Source of the DNA: Deltaproteobacteria bacterium
GTDB lineage: Bacteria; Myxococcota_A; Polyangia; Polyangiales; Polyangiaceae
Reading direction: 5' to 3'
Length of the DNA: 37,888 bases
Assembly: GCA_003235365.1 (NCBI GenBank)
Contig: QJWJ01000540.1
Span: 1 to 37,888, forward strand
The stretch's first letter is position 1. The number at the start of each line of letters is the position of its first letter. The notes under the pieces are model-generated. The model saw only the letters and a program-made list of their open reading frames with translations. It did not search any database and was not told where the DNA came from. The position numbers and the translations under genes are program-made. Shown in pieces: positions 7,214 to 15,392 of the stretch.

Positions 7214-8731
7214 ATGGGAGGAATCGCCGAGGCACTCGACAGCGTTACGTCGCTACTAGACAGGCTCCCGATTGGGGTGCAGTTCATCGACAATGCGATG
7301 CGCTACCGCTACCTCAACCAAGTGGCGGCAGAACACGGCAAGCGCCCCCGTGAGCACCTGCTCGGAAGAACGATGCAGGAGTGTTATCCCGGGATAGAAA
7401 CGACGGAAGCGTTTCGCAACATCCAGCGTGCTCTCACGGCCGGTGAGCCATGCGAAATGGAGAACGCGTTTGTGTTTCCTGATGGTAGCCAGGGGTGCTT
7501 CGAACTGAGGATGTTCAAAGTCTTCGACGGCGTGGTCATCAGCTCCGTCGACGTCACCTTACGCAAGCAGCTCGAGGTTCACCACCGTCACGCCCAGCGG
7601 ATGGATGCGACGAGACAACTGGCTGGCGGTATCGCGCACGACTTCAACAACCTGCTGACGATCATCGGCGCGTACACGGACCTCGTGCTTCGGGGCTCGG
7701 AACTCACCAACGGGCAGCGCGGGGATCTGGAGGAAGTTCTCCGTGCGAGCAATCGGGCGAGTGAACTCACCTCCAGGCTGTTGGCGCTATCAAGACAATC
7801 TCAGGGTGAGCCAGTTCCGTTGGCGTTCGAACCGTTCCTGCGGGGTTTGACGCGCACCTTGGCGCCAATGCTCGGTCAGGCGGTCTCGTTGCAACTGAAG
7901 ATCAGTGGCGACCTGGGGGTCGTTCACGTCGATCCGACCGCCATCGAGCACGTCGTCGTGAGCTTGGCCCTCAACGCAAAAGACGCGATGAACGGTCAAG
8001 GACGCGTGCGCCTCGAAGCGCGTCGACTCGGAGAGCAATTGCATGGCGCTGGCCCCGGCACCGAAGGCGCCTACTGCGAGCTTGCCATCACCGATGATGG
8101 TCCAGGGATCCCACCCGGCGTATTGGACCGAATCTTCGATCCCAAGCTGGACGGTGCGCAACGCGTGGGGACCGGCTTGGGGCTTGCGATGTGCTGGAGC
8201 ATCGTGGAGCGTGCTGGTGGCACGATTCACGTCGAGTCTCAGATTGGTCTGGGGTCGACCTTCCGCGTCGTGCTACCCACAGTTGCGCGAGCGGGTGTCG
8301 AGCCGCGTGATGTTCGTTCGCCGCGCCCGATGCGGTCCGCCGGCGGCTGCGCTCGCATTCTCGTTGTTGACGATGAGCTGGCCATTCGCCAGCTGATGGT
8401 GCGACAGCTCGAAAGGGCCGGGCACGTTGCCGTCGAGGCGGCAGATGGCGCTGAGGCACTCGAGCGACTGATGGGGGCCGAAGAATTCGATCTGGTGGTC
8501 AGTGACGTGCTGATGCCGGTCATGGGTGGTTTCGAACTAGCGCGCCAGTTGGAGCAGCTGCAGAATCCGATACCAGTTCTGCTTATCTCGGGCTACTCAC
8601 CCGACGACGCGTCGCTGAGGTTGCAGAAGCGTTGGCCATTGCTTTGCAAGCCGTTTACCAGCGAGGAGCTCGTCGCAGCGGTCGATGGCTTGCTTCGGTC
8701 TCCTTCCGTTCAAGGGCCCGACGTTCCTTGA
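7214..8731 (+). CDS. Hybrid sensor histidine kinase (PAS-HisKA-HATPase-REC)
   Basis: This 505-residue soluble protein has an N-terminal PAS-like domain (about 8-118; PIGVQFIDNAMRYRYLNQVAAE). A HisKA dimerisation domain follows, with the H-box LAGGIAHDFNNLL and phospho-accepting His about 142. An HATPase_c domain (about 230-360) has an N-box (LALNAKDAM), G1 (DDGPGIP) and G2 (GTGLGLAMCWSIVE). A C-terminal receiver domain (about 383-500) has VVDDE, phospho-acceptor Asp about 431 (VSDVLMP) and the conserved Lys in CKPF. His142 would autophosphorylate and pass phosphate to Asp431, then probably to another protein, as there is no output domain. There is no membrane segment, so the signal is intracellular and likely sensed by PAS. 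No partner is adjacent. The ATG lacks a good Shine-Dalgarno site, so the exact start is tentative. Confidence 0.88.
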   Translation: MGGIAEALDSVTSLLDRLPIGVQFIDNAMRYRYLNQVAAEHGKRPREHLLGRTMQECYPGIETTEAFRNIQRALTAGEPCEMENAFVFPDGSQGCFELRMFKVFDGVVISSVDVTLRKQLEVHHRHAQRMDATRQLAGGIAHDFNNLLTIIGAYTDLVLRGSELTNGQRGDLEEVLRASNRASELTSRLLALSRQSQGEPVPLAFEPFLRGLTRTLAPMLGQAVSLQLKISGDLGVVHVDPTAIEHVVVSLALNAKDAMNGQGRVRLEARRLGEQLHGAGPGTEGAYCELAITDDGPGIPPGVLDRIFDPKLDGAQRVGTGLGLAMCWSIVERAGGTIHVESQIGLGSTFRVVLPTVARAGVEPRDVRSPRPMRSAGGCARILVVDDELAIRQLMVRQLERAGHVAVEAADGAEALERLMGAEEFDLVVSDVLMPVMGGFELARQLEQLQNPIPVLLISGYSPDDASLRLQKRWPLLCKPFTSEELVAAVDGLLRSPSVQGPDVP

Positions 8732-8816
8732 ACGGATACAGCGGCGGGGCCTTCTTCTCCACGTAATGGGTCCCTGGATAGAACTCGACGCGCTCGGGTT
8801 TGGAGCTGCGGCTAGA

Positions 8817-8839
8817 GCGGCAATCATGTTGATTGCCGC
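8817..8839. terminator. 10-bp inverted repeat between convergent genes
   Basis: GCGGCAATCA (8817-8826) and TGATTGCCGC (8830-8839) are perfect inverted arms around TGT. It lies between two convergent genes (ends 8731 and 8968). This fits a bidirectional terminator stem, although no T-run is present on either strand. Confidence 0.45.
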
Positions 8840-8891
8840 GACAAATCAACCACCTAGAGCACCGAACAGCGAGCGAGCGTGACCGAACGTG

Positions 8892-8936
8892 GCCCCGAAA
8901 AACGCCCTCACTCAAGCAGGGGCGACTTTTCGGGGC
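8892..8936. terminator. Long two-tier hairpin between convergent genes
   Basis: GCCCCGAAAA (8892-8901) pairs with TTTTCGGGGC (8927-8936). Inside it CGCCCT pairs with AGGGGCG with one bulged G. It is the second strong stem in the 236-base convergent gap. It probably ends transcription of the minus-strand lipoprotein gene, of the hybrid kinase gene, or of both. Confidence 0.5.
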
Positions 8937-8967
8937 AACTCCGTGCACTGGCAAGCTGATCGGTGCG

Positions 8968-10380
8968 CTAGTGGGGTATCACCGCCACCTCGATGGTCGC
9001 GGGCGTCGTGTAGCGTACCGCGGCCACGAGCAGCACGCGGCTGCCGACTCGAACGAGCTCGAGGTAGTGCTCGCTGGCACTGTTCGTAACGGCGGGTGGG
9101 TCGTCGAGTAGCAGCGTGTTCAGGGTGAATGATGGGCGGGGAGGTGCCGTCAATGCGGCTGGCGGGTTGGGTGCTGGGTCGTCGAACCACGCAGCGACCA
9201 GTGCTCCGCTCGTTGCCAGCACCGGTTGATAGTTGCCGGTCTTTCCTCCTCCGTCGATCGTAACATCCCAGACGATTCGGTCGTCTTCGATCAACAGCAG
9301 GCTGCTCTCGTACGGGCGCCCCAAGCTCACTGCCGCCCTCGAATCCGCGGCTGCCAGACTCGCGACGTGCCAGAAGTCACGCCCCAGGGGAGTGGGATCT
9401 GCGGTGGGAGTCAGATCGGTATCGAGCCGAAACAAGTGAGCGGGGCCATCGGGCGACGTTGCCGCGACGAGGGCGAAACCAGTTTCGGTGCCAACGACGA
9501 GTGGCGCCTGTGAACCAACGTCGGCGAAGTTGGAGATATCGAACCGCACGGCGTCCCCCACGGGCTCCAACTTCGTGGATAGCGCTTGGAGTTCGATGCC
9601 GCCATCACTGGTACGGTACGCGACGACCCAGGTCTCGGCAGCGTGTGCAACGGCTGGGTAGGAGCCAACGGCTTCGAACACACCTGGAGCAACGTTATTC
9701 TCCCCGTCGAGCGCCGCACACGTCACTCGCTCGTCCGATGCAGGCGATGGCGCGCAAACCAGGTAGTGTTCGTCGTCCGCAGCAAGTGACGGAGTTGCGA
9801 ACCATTGTTCTTCGGCGAGACCATCGGCGAGCAGCAGCGGGGCGCCGATGGCGACGCCGGTAGAGTCGAAGCGCTGCAAACGAACACGGCGTTCCACGGT
9901 GCCGTCTTGTAACGTCACCCGTTCTATGTAGCTCACTGCACCCTCGTCTGCGCGCCCAGCGACCGAGTGCCGTGAAATCATCGAGGAACTCGTTCCGTCG
10001 ATGGTAACCAGTATGCTCCACTCGACGGAGGGAGTTTGCGGGCGAACGCCTCTACTCGACGGGCTACCGCTGTCGCCGCCGCTCGCATCGAACGGCATGG
10101 TCGATGGTCGCTCGGTGTCGGTCGATGCGCTGGGCGATGCGGCGTCGATTCGAACTGGAGCGCGCGCATCCACGTGACGCCCGGCTGTGTTGGTGGGGGC
10201 CAGGTCGGCGTTTTCTTGATCTGGATCGGCTCCCGCCTCGACGTGCGTTGGGGCGCTCTCGCTGTCGCCCGGTACCGTGCCCTTACCTCGGGGCACCTGA
10301 TCGCTTGCGCCGTTCGCCGAGTTGGTGCAGGCGACGCAAGACAACACCGCACTCAGGTACGTCTGTCGCAAAGCGGTCAT
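8968..10380 (-). CDS. Putative lipoprotein, large secreted protein
   Basis: This is a 470-residue predicted exported protein. The N-terminus has a hydrophobic stretch ending VLSCVACTNS. Either Cys could be lipidated, and neither sits in a perfect lipobox. A Pro/Asp/Ser-rich linker with many acidic residues runs to about 130. The rest is rich in short beta-strand-like segments repeated about every 40-50 residues (APLLLADGLAEEQWFATPSLAADDEHYLV, YPAVAHAAETWVVAYRTSDGG, PLVVGTETGFALVAATSPDG, PVLATSGALVAAWFDD), which suggests a beta-propeller. Similar propeller-like lipoproteins are common in myxobacteria. No enzymatic motif is recognised. It converges on the hybrid kinase gene. Confidence 0.65.
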   Translation of the reverse strand: MTALRQTYLSAVLSCVACTNSANGASDQVPRGKGTVPGDSESAPTHVEAGADPDQENADLAPTNTAGRHVDARAPVRIDAASPSASTDTERPSTMPFDASGGDSGSPSSRGVRPQTPSVEWSILVTIDGTSSSMISRHSVAGRADEGAVSYIERVTLQDGTVERRVRLQRFDSTGVAIGAPLLLADGLAEEQWFATPSLAADDEHYLVCAPSPASDERVTCAALDGENNVAPGVFEAVGSYPAVAHAAETWVVAYRTSDGGIELQALSTKLEPVGDAVRFDISNFADVGSQAPLVVGTETGFALVAATSPDGPAHLFRLDTDLTPTADPTPLGRDFWHVASLAAADSRAAVSLGRPYESSLLLIEDDRIVWDVTIDGGGKTGNYQPVLATSGALVAAWFDDPAPNPPAALTAPPRPSFTLNTLLLDDPPAVTNSASEHYLELVRVGSRVLLVAAVRYTTPATIEVAVIPH

Positions 10381-10459
10381 TGCGCCGATGTTAACCTCGG
10401 GCTTTGGTGAAACACAGAGAAATAGCCGTGTTGCCGATCCGTTTTCCGTCCGTTCGAGA

Positions 10460-11869
10460 TTATTGCCGGGGTACGTCGAGATTCTTCATCAGTCGCGCCA
10501 TGTACGGCTGGGTGATGCCCAGTTGTTGCGCTGCTCGGGTCTGGACGTTCTCGTTGCGATCGAGCGCGGCGCGCAAGATGCGCCGTTTCGCCTCGCGAAC
10601 TGCGTCGTGGTAGGACGCCTCGGGATCGGCGGCGGAGAGTGGCGGTTGACTCGGTGAAGGCCAGCGAACCGAGGCGGGAGCTTCGTCGCGAATTTCTTCC
10701 GGGAGATCGTCGACGGTGAGCAGGTTTCCCGTGCGCAGAACGACCATGCGTTCGACGGCGTTGGCCAGTTCTCTCACGTTGCCCGGCCAGCTGTAGTTGG
10801 CCAGGCTCTGCCTCGCCAGGTCGTCGAGTTGCAAGGCACCGCCGCCCGTGTTCTTCGAGTGCTTGGCGAGGAAGTGATCGAGCAACGCGTGGATGTCTTC
10901 GTGACGCTCACGCAACGGTGGGACGCGCAGCGATACGATGTTGATGCGGTAGAACAGATCTTCGCGAAAGCTTCCGTCACCGATGCCTTTACGCAGGTCT
11001 CGATGGGTTGCGCACACGATCCGTGCGTCGGTGCTCATCGTGCGCGTGCCACCGACGCGCTCGAACTCGCGCTCTTGCAGCACGCGGAGCAGTTTGGCTT
11101 GAATCGCCGGGTCGAGCTCGCCGATCTCGTCGAGAAAGATCGTGCCGCCGCTCGCTTGTTCGAGTCGCCCGATTTTCGACTTCACAGCGCCAGTGAACGC
11201 GCCCTTCTCGTGTCCGAACAGTTCGCTTTCGAGTAGCTCCTTGCTCAACGTCGCGCAGTTCACCGCGACGAACGGGCCGTCGTTGCGTGGACTGAGGTGA
11301 TGGATGTAGCGGGCCAACACTTCTTTGCCGGAGCCGCTTTCACCGAGCAACAGCACGGTCGCGTCGGATGCCGCCGCGCGTTTGGCCACGCCCACTATCT
11401 CCGTCATCGCACGGCTGGTTCCCACGACCAGGGTGTGGCGTTCGGATACCTCGGTTTCGAGCTGTTCGACCCGCCGCTGCAGGCGTCGCGTTTGCAAGGT
11501 CTTGTGTACGAGGTGTTGCAGGTGTGACGGTTCGAACGGTTTCGAAACGAAGTCGGCGGCTCCCATCTTCACTGCCTTCACCGCAGCTTCGATACTGCCG
11601 TGGGCGGTGATCACGATCACTGCGGGACGCGACTCCCGCGACTCCAGAGCCTCGAGTACCCCAAAACCATCACGTTTGGGCATGCGCAGATCGAGCAGAA
11701 CGACTTCCGGGTCGAAGCTGTCGATTTTCTCGAGCGCCTCGTCGCCGTCTCTTGCGATGTCGGTGGGATAACCCAGAGCCCGAAAACGGTCTTGCACCAC
11801 GAGGCGGATGGATGGATCGTCGTCCACGACTAACAGCCGTGCATTGCTCGGGGGGATCTCGTCGGACAT
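10460..11869 (-). CDS. Sigma54-dependent response regulator (NtrC/enhancer-binding family)
   Basis: The product is about 469 residues from the ATG at 11869. A GTG at 11905 would add 12 residues, and neither start has a strong Shine-Dalgarno site. The N-terminal receiver has acidic VVDDD, phospho-acceptor Asp about 60 (VLLDLRMP) and the Lys of SKPF. The central AAA+ domain has Walker A (GESGSGKE), the sigma54-contacting loop GAFTGA, Walker B (GGTIFLDEIGEL) and the arginine-finger region. A C-terminal Fis-type HTH (TRAAQQLGITQPYMARLMKNL) binds DNA. It should activate RNA polymerase-sigma54 from upstream enhancers when phosphorylated. It is divergent from an ArsM-like methyltransferase gene, and a histidine kinase gene follows that. 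A sigma54-type promoter and a dyad operator lie immediately upstream, so autoregulation is likely. Confidence 0.93.
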   Translation of the reverse strand: MSDEIPPSNARLLVVDDDPSIRLVVQDRFRALGYPTDIARDGDEALEKIDSFDPEVVLLDLRMPKRDGFGVLEALESRESRPAVIVITAHGSIEAAVKAVKMGAADFVSKPFEPSHLQHLVHKTLQTRRLQRRVEQLETEVSERHTLVVGTSRAMTEIVGVAKRAAASDATVLLLGESGSGKEVLARYIHHLSPRNDGPFVAVNCATLSKELLESELFGHEKGAFTGAVKSKIGRLEQASGGTIFLDEIGELDPAIQAKLLRVLQEREFERVGGTRTMSTDARIVCATHRDLRKGIGDGSFREDLFYRINIVSLRVPPLRERHEDIHALLDHFLAKHSKNTGGGALQLDDLARQSLANYSWPGNVRELANAVERMVVLRTGNLLTVDDLPEEIRDEAPASVRWPSPSQPPLSAADPEASYHDAVREAKRRILRAALDRNENVQTRAAQQLGITQPYMARLMKNLDVPRQ

Positions 11870-11951
11870 GATGGCTCGGTTGGGGCGCAGCGGGGGCGAT
11901 GACACCCGCGGGTTCTGCGTGTCTGTCTCCAGAGGGTACCCCGCTGCTCAT

Positions 11952-11967
11952 AGCACGACGTGTGCCA
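11952..11967 (-). promoter_or_regulatory. Sigma54 (-24/-12) promoter of the activator gene
   Basis: The minus strand reads TGGCACACGTCGTGCT. This has a perfect TGGCAC -24 element and the invariant GG and GC exactly 12 bases apart, as the sigma54 consensus requires. The expected start site is near 11941, 36-72 bases before the activator start codon. The operator pair at 12030-12072 lies about 65-105 bases upstream, a normal enhancer distance. Confidence 0.65.
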
Positions 11968-12029
11968 TTCGCTTCGGGGCTTCGCACGGAGGCTGAATCT
12001 CGCGTTTGGTGTGACCGCAGGGCGCGATG

Positions 12030-12072
12030 CATGTCCGAATGGGCATGAGGCTGTCATGTCCTTTCGGATATT
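12030..12072. promoter_or_regulatory. Paired enhancer sites between the activator and methyltransferase genes
   Basis: The first site, CATGTC-N6-GGCATG (12030-12047), is a dyad with one mismatch. The second, CATGTC-N6-GATATT (12055-12072), is a weaker version. Their centres are 25 bp apart. The same two site types occur upstream of the second methyltransferase gene at 15458-15509. The likely binder is the adjacent NtrC-type activator. One site pair could serve both divergent sigma54 promoters. Confidence 0.6.
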
Positions 12073-12209
12073 GGCGTCGCGATCGTTTCGCCCGCGCGGG
12101 GCCGGTCCGTGCCCAGCGCGCTCGCGGGGCGTGCCGGTACCGGTTGAGTTTCAAGAGTTTGTAGAGACTGAGCTGGTACGGTGAAGCGCGTACGAATCCG
12201 GGAGGTACT

Positions 12210-12225
12210 TGGAATGCCAATTGCA
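12210..12225 (+). promoter_or_regulatory. Sigma54 promoter of the first methyltransferase gene
   Basis: TGGAATGCCAATTGCA has the invariant GG and GC 12 bases apart and a perfect TTGCA -12 element; the -24 element is weaker (TGGAAT). The expected start site is near 12236, leaving a leader of about 115 bases before the ATG at 12351. The enhancer pair lies about 140-180 bases upstream. Confidence 0.6.
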
Positions 12226-12350
12226 AGCTGTCGAGCCGACCTCGACACGGATTGTCGCGGTCGACTCGTGCGGACGGTTCGAAAAACAGACCAGCCGCGG
12301 GATGGCCTTGACGCCACGTTTCTGCCACGGTTTCTCGCGGAGAAGGCCCC

Positions 12351-13115
12351 ATGATCGATCTTGAACAGCTACGAGGCTACATTTCGGACATGTACAGCGA
12401 CGTCGCGCGATTCCCCCGGGGCGACTTCCATTTTCCGACGGGGCGCCCAATCATGGAGCGCCTGGGGTACTCGCAAGAGCTGCTCGATCGCATGCCAGGC
12501 AAAGCCATGGAGTCGTTTGCCGGCGTGGGCCACCACTTCGGGCTCGACCCGTTGCGCCCGGGAGAACGGGTGCTCGATCTCGGTTCGGGTTCGGGGAGCG
12601 ACGTGATCCATGCGGCACTACAGGTGGGCGTCGACGGTTCGGTGGTCGGCATCGACATGACCGATGCGATGCTGGACAAGTCGCGCAGGATTGTCGAGGC
12701 GGCCTCGTTGACGCAGGTGCGGTTCGTCAAAGGGCACATCGAGGAATTGCCCTTCGACGCCGAGAGCTTCGATTGCGTGATCAGCAATGGGGTCATCAAC
12801 CTCGCCGTCGACAAGACCTGCATTTTCGACGGGGTGATGCGCGTGCTGCGCGCTGGTGGCCGGCTGATGATCTCGGACATCGTCACTGGTGTCGAGTTGC
12901 CGCAATCCGTCCGCGAAAACTGCGAGCTGTGGGCCGAGTGCATCGGCGGCGCCGTGGAGCAGGAGCAATACCTCGAGCTGATCCGGGCCTCAGGGTTGCG
13001 GATCGAGACTTGCGAGACCAACGATGCGTACCGTTTCACCCAGGACGCGACGCTGTCTGCCGCCGAGAAGTTCAAGGTGCGCAGTGTCAGCGTGCTAGCG
13101 TACAAGCCTCGATGA
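12351..13115 (+). CDS. ArsM-like SAM-dependent methyltransferase (copy 1)
   Basis: This 254-residue class I methyltransferase has SAM motif I VLDLGSGSGSD (about 72-82), the acidic strand-2 end GIDMTDAM, LPFDAESFDCVISNGVINLAVDK and VLRAGGRLMISDIV. These are the landmarks of the arsenite methyltransferase (ArsM/AS3MT) superfamily. In ArsM the fourth landmark reads SNCVINL; here it is SNGVINL. The Cys of ECIGGA (about 201) corresponds to an ArsM Cys in ECLGGA. The N-terminal Cys pair typical of ArsM is absent. Arsenite is therefore uncertain as substrate, and another thiol, metalloid or organic acceptor is possible. The stop codon overlaps the start of the kinase gene (ATGA), so both form one operon from the sigma54 promoter at 12210. 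Confidence 0.8.
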   Translation: MIDLEQLRGYISDMYSDVARFPRGDFHFPTGRPIMERLGYSQELLDRMPGKAMESFAGVGHHFGLDPLRPGERVLDLGSGSGSDVIHAALQVGVDGSVVGIDMTDAMLDKSRRIVEAASLTQVRFVKGHIEELPFDAESFDCVISNGVINLAVDKTCIFDGVMRVLRAGGRLMISDIVTGVELPQSVRENCELWAECIGGAVEQEQYLELIRASGLRIETCETNDAYRFTQDATLSAAEKFKVRSVSVLAYKPR

Positions 13116-14005
13116 CCGCCCCCGACCCCGAGCAGCTGTTGGCGCGCATCGCCGAACTGGAGCAGCAGAACTCCTCTCTGCTGGCGCAGAACGAGGAGCT
13201 CGCTCACCAGAACCTGGAGCTCGAGCGGGAGATTGGGCGGCGAGGGGTCAAACTCAATTGCGCCAACATCGCGCTGAGCCGCGCGCAGATCGCCTTCGAT
13301 CAGCAGGCGCGGCACCGCGAAGAAGCGGTGCAGGACATTGCACACGATTTGCGAACGCCGCTCACGTCGATCAAGGGGGCAGCCCAGAACGTGCTCGACG
13401 GCATCGCTGGTCCTGTCGACGACCGAGTGCTGGCCTACGTCGACATCATCAAGAACCAGAGTGTGCGTCTGATTGGCGTCGTCAATTGGTTGTTGCAAGC
13501 CATTCGCATCACGTCTGAGGCGCGTTCGCTCGATGCAGCCCCCGCCGATGTTGCCCGATTGGTCGATGACGTGGCCAATGCCCTTCGTCCGATCGCGCGG
13601 GAGCGCGACGTGACGTTGACCGTGGTCGCCCCTGAAGCCATCGGTTGCATCGATGTTGCCAAGTTGCATCAGGTACTCGAAAACATCATTGGAAATGCGC
13701 TCAAGTTCACTGACCCCGGTGGGGAAGTCCGTGTCAGTCTCGACGCCAAACCGGATGAACTGCGCATCGACGTCGTCGACACCGGGATCGGCATGGACGA
13801 AGACGCTCTCGAGCGGATCTTTCACCGCTACTACCGAGCAAACCCCGAGCGCGAAGGCTCCGGTCTGGGGTTGTTGATCGCGCGGGAGATGGTGCGTTTG
13901 CACGGGGGCGACATCGAAGTCGAGAGTGAACTCGGCAAGGGTAGCCGCTTTTCGGTTGTCTTGCCGCGCGCCCAGCAGTCGGAGTCGTCGAACGCCGCGG
14001 CGTGA
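13112..14005 (+). CDS. Soluble sensor histidine kinase paired with the sigma54 activator
   Basis: The product is 297 residues from the ATG at 13112, which overlaps the methyltransferase stop as ATGA and implies translational coupling. Residues about 6-75 are a heptad-rich coiled coil (LEQQNSSLLAQNEELAHQNLELE) with no membrane segment or recognised sensor domain. HisKA follows with the H-box QDIAHDLRTPL (His about 78). HATPase_c follows with an N-box (ENIIGNALKFTD), G1 (DTGIGMD), F-box (IFHRYYR) and G2 (GSGLGLLIAREMV). It is the obvious phosphodonor for the divergent NtrC-type activator, with one gene between them. With no input domain of its own, it may sense through a partner, perhaps the co-expressed methyltransferase. 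Confidence 0.88.
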   Translation: MTAPDPEQLLARIAELEQQNSSLLAQNEELAHQNLELEREIGRRGVKLNCANIALSRAQIAFDQQARHREEAVQDIAHDLRTPLTSIKGAAQNVLDGIAGPVDDRVLAYVDIIKNQSVRLIGVVNWLLQAIRITSEARSLDAAPADVARLVDDVANALRPIARERDVTLTVVAPEAIGCIDVAKLHQVLENIIGNALKFTDPGGEVRVSLDAKPDELRIDVVDTGIGMDEDALERIFHRYYRANPEREGSGLGLLIAREMVRLHGGDIEVESELGKGSRFSVVLPRAQQSESSNAAA

Positions 14006-14084
14006 GTGACGTTTCGGCAGCGCGACGCGGGCGCTCGCTGCTGATTGCCTCATCGTCTACTCGTAACTCGCCACTACGGCCAAA

Positions 14085-14110
14085 ACCCCCGAGACCAATG
14101 GTCCGGGGGT
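14085..14110. terminator. Bidirectional intrinsic terminator
   Basis: ACCCCCG-A-GACC (14085-14096) pairs with GGTC-CGGGGGT (14100-14110), with one bulged A and an AAT loop. On the minus strand the stem is followed by TTTT. It lies in the convergent gap between the kinase gene and the DsrE-like gene, and best serves the minus-strand operon. Confidence 0.7.
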
Positions 14111-14133
14111 GGTGCCGACGCTCGTTGTCGTTC

Positions 14134-14502
14134 TCAGAAGGACAACGTCGCGGCGCCCTCGAGGATGGCGTCGTGCAGGACGCTGGCTCCGGTAATGATG
14201 ACGTCATCGAGCAGATCTTCCTGCTCGTAGCCGCGCGCCTTCACACACGGGGTGCAGGCGTAGATACGGCCGCCGCGACCCTGCAGGTCGTTGATCAGGT
14301 TCTTCAGCGGTTCGAGCGGGTGCGCTTGGGTCGCGTCCGCGGCTCGCTTGCGCACCAGATCGACGGCCGAAGAGGTCAAGAATACATCGACGCTCAGGCC
14401 CGACGTGATCCCGCCGTTGGCGATGGTGAAGCCCACCGAGCTCAGCTCGTGATCCAGGCCGTGGGTGATGACTACGAAAAGCTTCTTCTTCGCGCTGCTC
14501 AT
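14134..14502 (-). CDS. DsrE family protein
   Basis: This 122-residue protein starts at an ATG with AAGGAAA upstream on the minus strand. The fold is that of DsrE/DsrF-like proteins: an N-terminal strand KLFVVITHG, then VDVFLTSSAVDLV, a central LINDLQGRGGRIYACTPCVKARGY and a C-terminal GASVLHDAIL. The Cys-x-x-Cys in ACTPC is at the position where this family often has reactive Cys. DsrE-like proteins act in sulfur-relay (persulfide transfer) or are of unknown function. The gene is 26 bases downstream of the second methyltransferase gene, in the same direction, and should be co-transcribed from the sigma54 promoter at 15393. A sulfur- or thiol-linked role alongside the methyltransferases is inferred from this. 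Confidence 0.78.
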   Translation of the reverse strand: MSSAKKKLFVVITHGLDHELSSVGFTIANGGITSGLSVDVFLTSSAVDLVRKRAADATQAHPLEPLKNLINDLQGRGGRIYACTPCVKARGYEQEDLLDDVIITGASVLHDAILEGAATLSF

Positions 14503-14528
14503 GGTGATGTTTCCTTGGGGTTGGGACG

Positions 14529-15356
14529 TCAGGTTGGGGTTAAGAGTTTGGTGGCCAGCAGCGAGACGCTGTGCACTTCGTACTTGGTTGCCGAGCGTTG
14601 CGCGCGGCCTGGGAGGAACTCGTACTGGCTGTTGAGCTGAACCAGCTCGATACGGAAGCCGGCAGCTTCGATGCCCGCTTGGTAGTCTTCGCGGTGCATC
14701 GCTCCACCGATGCATGCGGCCCATAGGTCCGCGTTGCAAACGATGGATTGCGGTAGGATCACGCGAGTGACGATATCGCTCAGCGCCAGGCGTCCGCCGG
14801 GGCGCAATACGCGCGAAGCTTCGTCGAAGACGCGCTGCTTGTCGGAGACGAGGTTGATGACACCGTTGCTGATCACGCAGTCCGCACTGGCGTCGTCGAG
14901 GGTGAGCTGTTCGATGTAGCCGGCCACGAATTGCACTTGGTCGAATCGCCCGCCTGCCGCGTCGCGCAGGGCGGTAGCTTTGAGGCGTTGGGCGTCGGTC
15001 ATGTCGAACCCGGTGACGCGTCCCGTCGCGCCGACGTAGGTCGCCGCCACGAACGCGTCCATTCCGCTGCCGCTGCCCAAGTCGACGACGGACTCACCGG
15101 ACTTCAGTGCTGCGAGTTCGAAGTGATGTCCGACCCCAGCGAAGGAATCGATGGCGGCGGCAGGAACCTGGTCGAGGCGCGAAGGTTCGTAGCCCAACCG
15201 CTCCGCCAAGGCACGACCGGTTTCGAAGTGGAATTCCGCGTGCGGTTCGCGAGCGACGCGCTCGTACATACCTTTGACGGCGAGCTCGAGCTCTGCAGAG
15301 TCGACGGAAGCGGGGACGGTGGGACTAGAGTGAACGGACCGAGCGTTGGCAAGCAT
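14529..15356 (-). CDS. ArsM-like SAM-dependent methyltransferase (copy 2)
   Basis: This is a 275-residue paralogue of the methyltransferase at 12351-13115. The start is the ATG at 15356 with AGGAG 7 bases upstream; the longer open frame runs through the promoter and is not coding. Shared landmarks are FAGVGHHF, VVDLGSGSGMDAF (SAM motif I), GFDMTDAQ, DCVISNGVINLVSDK, VLRPGGRLALSDIV and the Cys of ACIGGA. Like copy 1 it lacks the Cys of the ArsM SNCVINL signature and has no N-terminal Cys pair. It adds a 20-residue N-terminal extension. It leads an operon with the DsrE-like gene. Duplication with shared regulation suggests the two copies act on related substrates or form a complex. Confidence 0.8.
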   Translation of the reverse strand: MLANARSVHSSPTVPASVDSAELELAVKGMYERVAREPHAEFHFETGRALAERLGYEPSRLDQVPAAAIDSFAGVGHHFELAALKSGESVVDLGSGSGMDAFVAATYVGATGRVTGFDMTDAQRLKATALRDAAGGRFDQVQFVAGYIEQLTLDDASADCVISNGVINLVSDKQRVFDEASRVLRPGGRLALSDIVTRVILPQSIVCNADLWAACIGGAMHREDYQAGIEAAGFRIELVQLNSQYEFLPGRAQRSATKYEVHSVSLLATKLLTPT

Positions 15357-15392
15357 GGGATGGCTCCTGTGTGAGGTGACGCCGACCCACGA

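Noticed and set aside
12377..14053. 558-codon minus-strand open frame antisense to methyltransferase copy 1 and the kinase
   Set aside because: Both plus-strand genes have full sets of family motifs; the antisense translation has none.
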